Shown: positions 25,351-34,666 of the stretch, in pieces
How positions within the stretch are numbered: the first letter of the stretch is position 1
Layout: the number at the start of each line of letters is the position of its first letter
Origin: Paludibacter sp.
Lineage (GTDB): Bacteria > Bacteroidota > Bacteroidia > Bacteroidales > Paludibacteraceae
Assembly (NCBI GenBank): GCA_028710415.1
Contig: JAQTUE010000006.1
Location: 182,680-246,679, forward strand
Reading direction: 5' to 3'
DNA length: 64,000 nt
Notes under the pieces: model-generated
The model's input: only the letters and a program-made list of their open reading frames with translations
Databases searched by the model: none
What the model was told of the DNA's origin: nothing
Position numbers and translations under genes: made by a program

Positions 25351-27192
25351 TTATTCAATCGCATCATAAACAGCAGCCTGCACCTTCGCCCGTATTTTGG
25401 TAGTGAATATCCTGTTGTTATCGCGGGTTGGATAGACATGATTCGACAGGAAAATGTACACCAGCTTATATTTCGGATCCACCCAGAACATGGTGCCGGT
25501 GTATCCCGTATGGCCAAAACTCTCAGGGCTTACCTTGTCGGACAGGTACGAATTGCCAACAACTTTGTTGTCTTTCATATCCGGCTTATCAAAACAGATA
25601 CCCCGGTAGACTCCTTCAGCACCGAAGGGTGTGGAATTGAACTGGTCGAGGATGGCTTCGCTGAAATATCGTTTGCCCCCGTATTCCCCTTTCTGCAGGA
25701 AGAGCTGGTACAACTTGGCCAGGTCATTCGCGTTGGCAAACAGCCCGGCATTGGCAGAATGTCCTCCCAGGATACCCGAAGTTTCATCATGCACAAATCC
25801 ATGCATCAATGTCTGGCGGAAATAAATGTCCTGTTCGGTAGGGACAATACGTTTCAGCGGCATAGTCTTCCACGGGTTGTACATGATTTCGGTGGCTCCC
25901 AGGGGTGAATAAAATGTTTGTTGCAGATAGGTCTCAAAGGGTACCTGCACCAGAGCCTCCACAACCGGCGGTGTCATCACAAACGGCCAGTCGGAATAAA
26001 CGTATTTGTGCTTCCCGGTTGATTTCAACAGGTTGGATTTTGCAATGGCTGAATACACCCAACCGGCAATATCCTTCCGGATAAACAGGGTAGGGCTGAT
26101 GCGTATCGGGAAAGAGTCGGAGGCAGTTGAGCGGATAAACGATGCATTCAGGGTGCCATCGCGGTTGATCATCTTCCTGTAAAAACCCTCGTACGCCTGC
26201 AATCCCCCCACATGGCACAACAGCTCTTTTACGGTGATATTTTCCTTGTTGGTCCCCAGGAAAGGCGCGAAGTAGCGGCTGAATTTTTCTTCCAGATTGA
26301 TTTTTTCTTTATCCACCAGGTCCAGGTAGGCAGGCGCACCCGCAGTGATTTTTGTCATGGACGCCAGGTCAAACAGGTCATACACATCTTCCGGACGATT
26401 CAGCGGATCATTCGGGAAGCGGGTAGTCTCCGAATTAAAATAGGTGTGGTACCCGTAGGCTTTGTTGAACACCACCTTTCCGTCCTTTGCCACCAGCACC
26501 ACGCATCCCGGGAATGCCTGCTGACTCATGGCATCAGTCACCAGCGAGTCAATGGTACGGTTCAGGTACGCTCCGTTCATGCCTGCATCTTCGGGCACGG
26601 TATGTTTTAAGCGGATGGGTTTTCCGGTGGCCATGCCAAATCCTTTGTGGAACCTGCCAATAGAAGCGGTGAGCTTCCCCTGTGCCTGGATTCCCCCGAA
26701 AATCAGTTGTGCCGTCATTTGCTGGGTGGCTTCCTGGTCATCATACCCCATGATCCAGGCAGATGAAGCTAATTTGGTAAGCCAAGGTTCGGGTGTTGCA
26801 AACGAGCAGAGTACCGTACTGTGATGCGCTGCCAGGTTGGTGAGAAAGGTTTGTTCTTCCGGGGTAAGCTGTGTTTTGTATACGGCTACCACGCACAGAT
26901 TGCTCTTTTCCACCATCCTGTTGATCGAATCCACAGAGTTTGGGTTAAAAGCAGTTCTTTCAAAGGTCATATACCGGCGCATCATCCCGTTAAATGCATT
27001 CTCGCTTGATGCCCCGATGGATATCGACAGGATGCGAAGCGTATCCAGGTTTTGAAGCGGTATCTGCTTGCCGTTGTTTCGAATGAGTGTGATCTGCTGT
27101 TCTGCCTTGTTTAATTGCTCTAACGAAGGTGAGTTTGCCATTCCTAAAAAGGGAAGGATAAGCATCCCAAGAAATAATGCGATTTGTTTCAT
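25351..27192 (-). CDS. Serine beta-lactamase-like hydrolase with residual GH3 C-terminal domain
   Basis: This 613-residue protein has a signal peptide (about 1-19). Residues 25-180 (QQITLIRNNGKQIPLQNL onward) resemble the C-terminal domain of NagZ-type GH3 enzymes. Residues about 200-610 form a class C beta-lactamase/DD-peptidase fold: S278-M-T-K281 (SxxK), Y399-S-D401 (YxN-like) and H561-T-G563 (the KTG box with His). Many Bacteroidota encode a roughly 1000-residue GH3-beta-lactamase fusion; here the GH3 catalytic domain is missing and the signal peptide joins directly to the C-terminal GH3 domain. All three active-site boxes remain, so an amidase or esterase acting on cell wall fragments is plausible. 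The GC content is higher than in its orphan neighbours. Confidence 0.8.
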   Translation of the reverse strand: MKQIALFLGMLILPFLGMANSPSLEQLNKAEQQITLIRNNGKQIPLQNLDTLRILSISIGASSENAFNGMMRRYMTFERTAFNPNSVDSINRMVEKSNLCVVAVYKTQLTPEEQTFLTNLAAHHSTVLCSFATPEPWLTKLASSAWIMGYDDQEATQQMTAQLIFGGIQAQGKLTASIGRFHKGFGMATGKPIRLKHTVPEDAGMNGAYLNRTIDSLVTDAMSQQAFPGCVVLVAKDGKVVFNKAYGYHTYFNSETTRFPNDPLNRPEDVYDLFDLASMTKITAGAPAYLDLVDKEKINLEEKFSRYFAPFLGTNKENITVKELLCHVGGLQAYEGFYRKMINRDGTLNASFIRSTASDSFPIRISPTLFIRKDIAGWVYSAIAKSNLLKSTGKHKYVYSDWPFVMTPPVVEALVQVPFETYLQQTFYSPLGATEIMYNPWKTMPLKRIVPTEQDIYFRQTLMHGFVHDETSGILGGHSANAGLFANANDLAKLYQLFLQKGEYGGKRYFSEAILDQFNSTPFGAEGVYRGICFDKPDMKDNKVVGNSYLSDKVSPESFGHTGYTGTMFWVDPKYKLVYIFLSNHVYPTRDNNRIFTTKIRAKVQAAVYDAIE

Positions 27193-27461
27193 AGTAATTT
27201 ATATTGAAAGGATATAACTGACTGAAATTATCTAATGTATAAAATTTTATGTAAATGATCCGTTCTGCCAACACCATCATTTTTTTATCTATTGTAAGAA
27301 AAATCAGAAAGTGCTGGGTTTCAATAAACTCATTAGCTTGATCAACTTTATATTCAATAAATTCTAAATCAGCTCTAAATAAATCAGATTAATACATTTT
27401 ACAATCTAATTAATTTGATTTAGCAGTTACATTTGTTCTTGTTAGAAATATATTTGCATAT

Positions 27462-28172
27462 TCAAATTATTTCGTCATATTTTTTATTTAAGTAATTCTC
27501 TAGCATATATAATAAGTGAAACATAAAATTTAATGCGTAAAAATTTTGGGTTGATGTAAAAGTATTATCAACTGTTGAGTCTATTTTTACAAATTTTATT
27601 TTTACACTACAAAAATCATTTAAACATAAAGCTAAATCTCTTGGTAATAAATTAGAATACATTAATAATACACCATTTAAATAGTTGTTTTGAATAGTAA
27701 TAACTTCTTTAAAGTTACTTGAATTGACAGGATTCATATGATATGTAATAAAGTCTTTTTTTGTACTTTCTAAGCCCTTTAACAAAGATTCTTTAAAACT
27801 CTCAACTGTATATTTTTCATTTGTTTCCCCTTTATTTATACCTGGAATATATTCAACAAAACCTTTGTTGATTTTATTTAAACTATAAGTTAAATACTCA
27901 TTCATCCTTTTTATCTTAAATTTATTGGGAATATAAATAGTAAATAAGTAAAATATACCTGCTGCAATAAAAGATGAAAAAACTGTATAAGTAATATCAG
28001 CTACTTTATCAGCATTATTAAATAATTGTTCTGTAGATGACCAACTCAACTTGTAAAGACATATCCAAAATAAACAGAAAAGACTAACATTAAAAACAAT
28101 ATAATCTTCAACTTTGAAAAATACATTCAAGATTTGTAACTTCCTTTTGAAACTCTTTAAATACTTTTTCAT
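27462..28172 (-). CDS. Hypothetical membrane protein
   Basis: This 236-residue protein begins with a basic segment (MKKYLKSFKRKLQ), then two transmembrane helices (about 27-45 and 63-82), then a soluble C-terminal domain of about 140 residues rich in Lys and Asn. No motif was recognised. It is strongly AT-rich compared with the hydrolase gene upstream, which hints at horizontal origin or weak selection. No partner gene is visible. Confidence 0.55.
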   Translation of the reverse strand: MKKYLKSFKRKLQILNVFFKVEDYIVFNVSLFCLFWICLYKLSWSSTEQLFNNADKVADITYTVFSSFIAAGIFYLFTIYIPNKFKIKRMNEYLTYSLNKINKGFVEYIPGINKGETNEKYTVESFKESLLKGLESTKKDFITYHMNPVNSSNFKEVITIQNNYLNGVLLMYSNLLPRDLALCLNDFCSVKIKFVKIDSTVDNTFTSTQNFYALNFMFHLLYMLENYLNKKYDEII

Positions 28173-28322
28173 TATATCTTTTTTTATTTACTTTGTTTCT
28201 TTTCCTGATTTTAAAAATCTTGCAAATAGTGAATTATTTTTTTGTTTCTATATCGCATTGCAAATGTAGTAAAGTTTTTTAATATATTTAAACAAATAAG
28301 TATAGATTCTTATAAATGAAAA

Positions 28323-28345
28323 AGCCGGGATGTTGTGTCCCGGCT
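28323..28345 (-). terminator. Terminator of the 885-residue T9SS protein gene
   Basis: AGCCGGGA / TCCCGGCT form a perfect 8-bp stem with a 7-nt loop. Read on the minus strand it is followed by a T-rich tract (CTTTTTC). It lies about 95 nt past the stop. Confidence 0.8.
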
Positions 28346-28438
28346 AATAATCCTGCCATTTCAGATTAAGGTTAATACTTAACTGATATGGTGAAGTATA
28401 AAGTCAATAGGAATTAATTACTACCAACTTTTTAATAA

Positions 28439-31096
28439 TTATAATTTTACAATTTTTTGAGTTGTTGACTGTCCGTTTGCTAGTTTCACAGTTATAAAAT
28501 AATTGCCGACTGATATACCACTTAAGTTGATGGTATTTTTATTACCATTTACCACAAAAGTTTTAATCGATTGTCCTAATAGGTTACGAACAGTTACCAA
28601 ACTTATTTCTGATTTTGCAGTAATATTCATTTTATCGGTTACCTGACTTGGATAACATTTGATAAATGTATTTTCAAGGCTGGATGTACCGCTAACTAAA
28701 TCATTGAAGAAATATAAATTGTCAATATATGATGTTTTACCACCTGAACCTACAAATTTAAACTGGAAAACGGCTGTTATATCTACTACACTTGTAAATA
28801 AACTAAGTGGAAGATCAAAACTATTCCAGGTATTTAGGTTTAATGGAGATAGAGTAACTAATATTTCTTTAGGTCCGGCACTGATTGGAGTTATTTGCAT
28901 TGATGTTTCATCTATTGGATAAACATCCACATGCAATTTATTCATGGAACTGACATTTACTGTAGTCATTAATTCAATTCCTTGATAGTTGAAATTTGCA
29001 TATTTAATTGCATCATTTCCGTTCAATTGAACCATGGATTGAATGGTTACCTGTTGCCAATAAGGATTATAATTTGCAACCGGAGCAGCACTAGTATATG
29101 TGTTGCTGAAAATGGAGATAACCTTGGCTGCATCTTTTGTTGGTATTGGTGCTCCCGTTAAGGCCGGCAGTGTAGTAGCAGTAACTACAATTGGACTGTT
29201 TGTAGTCATATTGCCAGTTGGGTCTTTGCAAACGATAGAGAAACTATAATCGGTAGCACCTGTTAATGAATTTACCAGATATGATTTTTCAACTCCGGAT
29301 ATACCACTTGTTTTTAAGGTAGTAGTTCCATAAGTTATCTCATAATTTACAGCACCCGAATTATCAGTACCATTCAATAATAATGTCACAGCATCGGAAG
29401 CCACAAGGCCTTTGGTAGCAGTGAAAGCTGTTGGGGCTTGCATATCAGGTGTAGGATCGCTGTTATAGAAATACAAATTATCCAGATAAGAAGTTTTTGA
29501 ACCTGACCCCACAATTTTAAACTGAATTAAATCGGCTATTGATAAACCCTGGGTGGTAAAAGCAGTAAGCGGAATATCATAACTGTTCCAGACGTTTAGA
29601 TTAAGTGGAGTTAACTGGAAAAACTTTTCTCCAGTTGAAGCACTGATACAAAATACTTGTAAAGATGTTTCATTCGATGTAAATACATCGAGATGTAAAT
29701 GTGACATTGGCAATGCATTGACAGGACTTCCAAATTGTATTCCTTGATAATTCAGATTAGCCATCTTTATGGTGTTATTAGCTTCAACCTGAACAATTGT
29801 ATTCGATCCGCTTTGTCCCCAACCTGGATTAAAATCTGTACCAACCACATCAGTATAAGCTTCACTAAAAATTGAAGTTACTTTTGCTGTTGGATAAAAC
29901 GGTGGCGTAGGAGCAGCTGTAACCGGAATCCCTGAGGGTGAATAGGTAAAAGTAATTGGATTGCCAATGGTTGTTGCCTCAATCAATAGGGATACTTTTA
30001 ATACAGAAGGGACAGCAACGGTTACAGGTACTGTATATGCTGTACTGCCAACTATTGGAGTTGTACCATCTGTTGTATAAATCAATGTAGCACTAATAGT
30101 TGATTGTGTAGAAGTCGTTCCTGAATACTTGATAATATTCCCTGGTCCTCCTCCAATAGTTACTGATTGGGAAGCTGTATAATATCCTGTTCCAGGAGTT
30201 GCAGTGATGGGCGCGATATTCCTGCAATCATAGATCTTACCGCCGGTGGTACTTGCATTGGTTCCTATATTACCAGTAATGGTTGGGGTACCCGAAATAA
30301 CTATGATTCCATTTTTTTGTGCAACAATAGCTTCTGAACCTCCTGTAATGATGGGTGAACCGGTAATCCAGGCTGCAGAATTATTATTGTTCAGTTGAAT
30401 GGCTCTACCTGTTCCAGCTGCAGATATCTTACCTCCATTAACGTATAATTTGCCACCGCTACCGATATTATTTATGCTGATTCCTCTTCCACCTCCACCA
30501 TCAGAATGGATTTCACCACCATTGACGATACAGGTTCCCAAGAAGTCGATGTCTACCCCTGTGGCTGTTCCGGCATCTGATGTATATAAGTATCCACCGT
30601 TGATAGTCAAGGTACCACCGGTAATTGTACCGGAAAGACCTGCAGAAGCAGATGGGAAATTACTGGTAGCTATTTTACCTCCATTTATGATTACATTACC
30701 CCCAGCTGCTGTCATCGGAGATATTTCAGAACTAACGATATTACATCCTGCATTGACTACAACCGTTCCACCTGCCAAAGCCTGAACTGCATTTCCAATA
30801 CTGGAAGTAATTTTCACTTTATTTCCAATAGTCAGGGTTCCTGAAGTTACGGTCATAACAAAAGAAACAAAATTTAAGGTAATGGAATCGCCACTCGATA
30901 CTAATGGTAGATCGACGTTCACTACTATTGCAGCTCCTATATTAATGGTTGAAGGCACTCCACTTGCTACTGCAGCAGCAAATTGTGTTTGTAAATCTGA
31001 AAGTGTTAGCGCTGTACTTTGCGCTTTCGCAGTAAATACTATTGAACAGCAAATGATTACTGTAACAAAAATTTTGTGTAGATGTTTTGTTTTCAT
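28439..31096 (-). CDS. T9SS-secreted multimodular surface protein
   Basis: This 885-residue protein has a signal peptide (1-25). Residues about 55-300 are Gly/Asn-rich short repeats (VVNAGC, VIINGGKI, TLTINGGYL, LYVNGGKIS) typical of a right-handed beta-helix. A chitobiase C-terminal-like domain follows (about 302-388), then a sandwich module (404-544), Fn3 (about 553-642) and a second sandwich module (656-797). A T9SS sorting domain (about 812-885, NLLGQSIKT, VGNYFITVKLANGQ) closes it. The sandwich modules and sorting domain closely match those of the 740-residue protein of the laminarin locus, including NPGWGQ, LNYQG, PLNLN and DNLYFYN. It is probably a surface adhesin or glycan-binding protein, possibly for the same substrate. 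No catalytic motif is visible. Confidence 0.75.
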   Translation of the reverse strand: MKTKHLHKIFVTVIICCSIVFTAKAQSTALTLSDLQTQFAAAVASGVPSTINIGAAIVVNVDLPLVSSGDSITLNFVSFVMTVTSGTLTIGNKVKITSSIGNAVQALAGGTVVVNAGCNIVSSEISPMTAAGGNVIINGGKIATSNFPSASAGLSGTITGGTLTINGGYLYTSDAGTATGVDIDFLGTCIVNGGEIHSDGGGGRGISINNIGSGGKLYVNGGKISAAGTGRAIQLNNNNSAAWITGSPIITGGSEAIVAQKNGIIVISGTPTITGNIGTNASTTGGKIYDCRNIAPITATPGTGYYTASQSVTIGGGPGNIIKYSGTTSTQSTISATLIYTTDGTTPIVGSTAYTVPVTVAVPSVLKVSLLIEATTIGNPITFTYSPSGIPVTAAPTPPFYPTAKVTSIFSEAYTDVVGTDFNPGWGQSGSNTIVQVEANNTIKMANLNYQGIQFGSPVNALPMSHLHLDVFTSNETSLQVFCISASTGEKFFQLTPLNLNVWNSYDIPLTAFTTQGLSIADLIQFKIVGSGSKTSYLDNLYFYNSDPTPDMQAPTAFTATKGLVASDAVTLLLNGTDNSGAVNYEITYGTTTLKTSGISGVEKSYLVNSLTGATDYSFSIVCKDPTGNMTTNSPIVVTATTLPALTGAPIPTKDAAKVISIFSNTYTSAAPVANYNPYWQQVTIQSMVQLNGNDAIKYANFNYQGIELMTTVNVSSMNKLHVDVYPIDETSMQITPISAGPKEILVTLSPLNLNTWNSFDLPLSLFTSVVDITAVFQFKFVGSGGKTSYIDNLYFFNDLVSGTSSLENTFIKCYPSQVTDKMNITAKSEISLVTVRNLLGQSIKTFVVNGNKNTINLSGISVGNYFITVKLANGQSTTQKIVKL

Positions 31097-32095
31097 TAGA
31101 TAAGTGGTTTTAGATGAATGATTTGTAAATGTATATGAAATTCTGAGAAATGATAGATTTCAATTCAGGACTATAAACTTTAGCAAAAAGATTCAAATAT
31201 TGAAATATAATTGATAAGCTTTACTTTTTCAATGTTGTAAGTTTAACTCGAACATATTCCAGGACTTGCAAAAAATGAAAGTCATAGCTTATCAATTACA
31301 GTTGAAGCTGCATTATCTAATATAAATACATAATTTAAGAAGTGATTGTTAAGTATTGAATTTTATATGGTATTTCAATAATGGAATATGAGTCTCCACG
31401 TTCTAATGAAGATCAATTCTATTAATTGAAGTTTTAATTATTGGTATGTGCTCCCTTATTGAAATTGAATTCACACCTAATGACGAACACAATATGATCC
31501 AATTCCATAAATAATTATTGTTCATTTTAGTAATGGTTTTCTATATTATTTGCAATGTTGGTTAATAGTATTGTTAATTTACAACCCATTTGTTGTCTCC
31601 ATTTTCAAAAATGTTTGATGTAGTGATAATAGTATTTGTCATTTCTCCATTTGAACGAATCAAACTTATACTCAAAATTGTAAAATAGTGGAGTGTCCAA
31701 GTAAACACTTTATCTTAAATTTTAAAAATTGTACTATCACCTGTAATATAATTTCCAATTATTATAATCTTAAATTGATTTGAACTAATCTGATTTGAAT
31801 TCAAGAATCATTCTGCAATTCACAGGTTTAAAATTTGAATAATTGGATTGGAATATGAGTTATAAGATATATGGTTAAATCACCTGTTAGTAATCATGAA
31901 AATGTTGTTGTAAATGTAGTCGAGTCCACATTAATTTTTGCATACACTGTTGTGCTAATACAACATTCAAATACAATAGTAAAAAGTCTGATGTATCTTG
32001 TTTTTTATGATATCAGAAATTAAAGTATTGGTTTTATTTGGTTATGTTTTGAAATGTGAAGTATGAAAGTTCTTTTAACTTTAGTAATAAGCCTA
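31097..32095. other. AT-rich gene-free region
   Basis: About 1 kb of low-GC sequence with no ORF that looks coding. The only structure noted is a perfect 12-bp inverted pair, AATTGATAAGCT (31209-31220) / AGCTTATCAATT (31286-31297). It contains the upstream region of the 885-residue protein gene; I could not pick a clear promoter. Confidence 0.5.
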
Positions 32096-32377
32096 TTATT
32101 CCTCCACATAATCAGTCAATCCATCGTCTTCTTCCTCATCATCCTCTTCCGGAATACTGTTATCCCAAGTCTCTTCTTCTTCAGTTTCCTTTTCTTTGTA
32201 GTAGTCTTGCCAGGTGGTATACGAACTTCCGGTGATCCAGGTTTCGTATTGGTCGGCAAAGTCTGGATCACTGGCTATCCGTCTTTCTATATCACGGTTG
32301 ATTTCGTCCACCTCGTTGCCGCGAAAGTATTCATCCTGCAGCCTGTTTTCGAAATCATATGAATTAAATGTTTTCAT
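32096..32377 (-). CDS. Small acidic protein of unknown function
   Basis: This 93-residue protein starts MKTFNSYDFENRLQDEYF and ends with a strongly acidic tail (EEDDEEEDDG). Its composition (soluble, acidic, predicted helical) is protein-like, whereas the overlapping + strand frame at 32063-32362 is a hydrophobic mirror of it. No family was recognised. Surroundings are gene-free. Confidence 0.55.
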   Translation of the reverse strand: MKTFNSYDFENRLQDEYFRGNEVDEINRDIERRIASDPDFADQYETWITGSSYTTWQDYYKEKETEEEETWDNSIPEEDDEEEDDGLTDYVEE

Positions 32378-32709
32378 CTTCCAATTATTTTAATTGTTTA
32401 GACTCAAATATTATCTATCTCATAAACAGTAAGGGCTAATTTTCAATAAAATATAAATTGATTTTCAGTATATTGGCATGTCTGATACCTAAACCGATTT
32501 ATCTAACCCTGAAAATTTATTTGTTTGTAATGCATAGAACAATTATTTAAATTTATAGTTCAGCCCAATCATCAATTTTTTACGCCGCCGACCTGTTCGC
32601 TTTTGGTAAGCGGATCGATCAATATTCATTCCCGGTGCAAAAAATCTTTTTTTTGTGTGTTTTTTGGTCTAAAACTGGTCTGTTTTCATTCCGAACTTGT
32701 TTTAGGTTG

Positions 32710-32824
32710 CGAGGGGGTTGGCTGGGGGTTGCCTGGGGGTTGGCTGGGGGTTCCGAGGGCCCCGGCCCTCGAAACCCCCTCGAAACCCCCTCGAAAGGCC
32801 CTCGATACCCCCTCGATACCCCCT
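32710..32824. repeat. GGGGGTT/AACCCCC skewed hairpin repeat, copy 1
   Basis: The left half is a run of G-rich segments (CGAGGGGGTTGGCTGGGGG and similar). The right half is C-rich (repeats of TCGAAACCCCC and TCGATACCCCC). The centre is CGAGGG-CCCCGG-CCCTCG, so the whole folds as one long imperfect hairpin. GC content is far above the surroundings. A second copy lies at 62611-62715. Confidence 0.82.
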
Positions 32825-33150
32825 TTAAACATAAAATGGACCTAAACTGAATCAAAAAGCAGAGGACAACAAGAAACTGATGAATTGAAAATGAAAATTA
32901 TTGATCTTTGTTCATTGGGAGGGTGATTCTTTTAACGAACCGGAATGAAAGCCTGAAATAAATAAGAATAGAAACTTTTTAAAAATATGATCCAATACGG
33001 TTTGTTGTGTTTTGAACAATAATTCCGAATCAATCTATTTTGTTAATTAGCATATTGTTGCAATTATGCGTCTATGTGCATAAAAACAGGACTTTAGTTT
33101 AATCTGCTTACTGAGTTTGACTTCCCTGAATTAAAACTAAACAAAAAATT

Positions 33151-33296
33151 CTAACCACAATAGGCACAATAGGACACAAAAACAAAATAAGAAAGCACAC
33201 AATAGTTATTTATCGATCGATGTTTTAAGATTAAGAAATTAGCAATGTGTCAAAAAATATAGATTCTATTGTGAGCTATTTTGTCTATTGTGGTTC
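33151..33296. repeat. Short inverted-repeat element (CTAACCACAATAG ends)
   Basis: The left end CTAACCACAATAGGCACAAT and the right end, which on the minus strand starts CGAACCACAATAGACAAAAT, are imperfect terminal inverted repeats about 30 bp long. The interior is about 85 bp without an ORF. The ends resemble those of the longer element at 59336-59792. Confidence 0.6.
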
Positions 33297-33343
33297 GTAT
33301 TTTATTTTAGTGAAGTAGAGTTAGTACCTGCCTGAAAAAAGTG

Positions 33344-33383
33344 AGCCCGGGAATTTATTGTTTTACGAATAAATTGCCCGGGC
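33344..33383 (-). terminator. Terminator of the terC-like gene
   Basis: GCCCGGG and AATTTATT on the left pair with AATAAATT and GCCCGGGC on the right, with one bulged base and an 8-nt loop. On the minus strand a T-run (ACTTTTTTC) follows. It lies just past the TerC stop. Confidence 0.85.
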
Positions 33384-33409
33384 ACATGATATGGATAGGA
33401 ATTGTAGCG

Positions 33410-34378
33410 TTATAGTTTTTTATGCCTTAAAGCCTTGCGTTCCTTGTTCTTCTGAACAACTACAGATAGCAGGATGGAGATGGTGAGAAAACTCACGATG
33501 ACTCCCAGGGAAGCAAAATTGGAGATGTGAAAGGTATAATCATTCTCGGAAGAGAATTCGTTGATACACATTTTCAGCCCGATAAAGGTCAGGATGCCGG
33601 ACAGGGCATATTTCAGGTACTGGAAATAGCCCATGATGCCGCTCAGTGCAAAGTACATGGAGCGCAAGCCCAGGATGGCAAAGATATTGGAGGTGTACAC
33701 AATAAACGGATCCTTGGAAACCGAGAGTACAGCCGGTATGGAATCGACAGCAAAGATCAGGTCGGAGGCTTCGATAACCAGCAAGGCGATAAAGAACGGG
33801 GTAGCGTACAGTATCTTGTTGGTGCGGACAAAGAAATGGGGCCTGGACATATCGTCGGTGACCGGAAAGATCTTTTTAAAGCCGCGGATCAGGGGGTTAT
33901 GGTTGGGATTATATTCCTTGTCCTCGTTTTCAAATAACATGTGGATCCCGGTGTACACCAGGAATGCCCCGAAGACATACATGATCCAGTTGAACTGCTG
34001 GATAAGCGCCACGCCGGCAAAAATGAACACGGCACGCATAATAATGGCACCCAGGATTCCCCAGAAGAGTACCCTATGCTGATATTTAGGCTCTATTTTA
34101 AAGAACCCGAAGATCAGGATAAACACAAACAGGTTGTCCACACTCAGCGATTCCTCGATGAGGTAACCGGTGAGGAATTCGAGGGCTTTGACCTTGCCCA
34201 CCAGAAAATATACCCCTACATTGAAAATAAAAGCCAGGCCGATCCAGAACAAACTCCACCACAGGGCTTCCTTTACTTTTACGACTGTGTTTTTCTTGTG
34301 AAAAACAAACAGATCGAGCGTGAGCATGACCAGCACAAAAACAACAAACGCGATCCAAAAACCAATACTAATTTCCAT
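33410..34378 (-). CDS. TerC/Alx family membrane protein
   Basis: This 322-residue protein uses the ATG at 34378 (MEISIGFWIAFVVFVLVM); the frame extends upstream but that part lacks membrane character. It has about eight to nine transmembrane helices. The two TerC signatures are present, SLSVDNLFVF and ASDLIFAVDSIPA, with acidic residues in the membrane that bind metal in the family. TerC/Alx proteins export Mn2+ or help load metal into exported enzymes. I saw no yybP-ykoY-type riboswitch upstream, but did not model RNA structure. It is divergent from a cation:proton antiporter gene. Confidence 0.9.
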   Translation of the reverse strand: MEISIGFWIAFVVFVLVMLTLDLFVFHKKNTVVKVKEALWWSLFWIGLAFIFNVGVYFLVGKVKALEFLTGYLIEESLSVDNLFVFILIFGFFKIEPKYQHRVLFWGILGAIIMRAVFIFAGVALIQQFNWIMYVFGAFLVYTGIHMLFENEDKEYNPNHNPLIRGFKKIFPVTDDMSRPHFFVRTNKILYATPFFIALLVIEASDLIFAVDSIPAVLSVSKDPFIVYTSNIFAILGLRSMYFALSGIMGYFQYLKYALSGILTFIGLKMCINEFSSENDYTFHISNFASLGVIVSFLTISILLSVVVQKNKERKALRHKKL

Positions 34379-34537
34379 AAGGTTGTGAATTAAATACCTG
34401 ATTTCCCTGTTTAATACCTGTTTATTCGTAAGGGAGTACAAAGTAAAACAATTAAACGCATATATGAAAACGTATAAGATAGGCTGTTGTTATGAAATTA
34501 ATCTTAAAAGAATTTTTATAAAAGATGAAAAAATAAC

Positions 34538-34545
34538 TATCTTTG
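34538..34545 (+). promoter_or_regulatory. -7 element upstream of the antiporter gene
   Basis: TATCTTTG (TAnnTTTG) lies 122 nt before the antiporter ATG, implying a leader of about 110 nt. Confidence 0.55.
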
Positions 34546-34666
34546 CATTGTAAACGGATTGCAAATTTGAAGTATTGGGTATTTGTCCTTTTTAAAGTGA
34601 CACAGTATCAATGATATACTTTCAATGTGAACTGTTTGTGCCTTTTCTGTTACTTAACTGGACTTC

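Larger units (their letters stand above)
32378..33343. other. Gene-free region holding two repeat elements
   Basis: No convincing gene lies here. Apparent ORFs at 32603-32855 on both strands come from the G-rich/C-rich hairpin repeat. The region also holds the inverted-repeat element at 33151-33296. Confidence 0.6.

Noticed and set aside
32063..32362. Hydrophobic + strand ORF of 99 codons
   Set aside because: It mirrors the acidic minus-strand protein at 32096-32377, whose composition is more protein-like; acidic codons on one strand read as Phe/Leu/Ser on the other.
32603..32855. Pro/Arg-rich proteins on both strands
   Set aside because: They are translations of the G-rich/C-rich hairpin repeat, present on both strands and again at 62493-62790.
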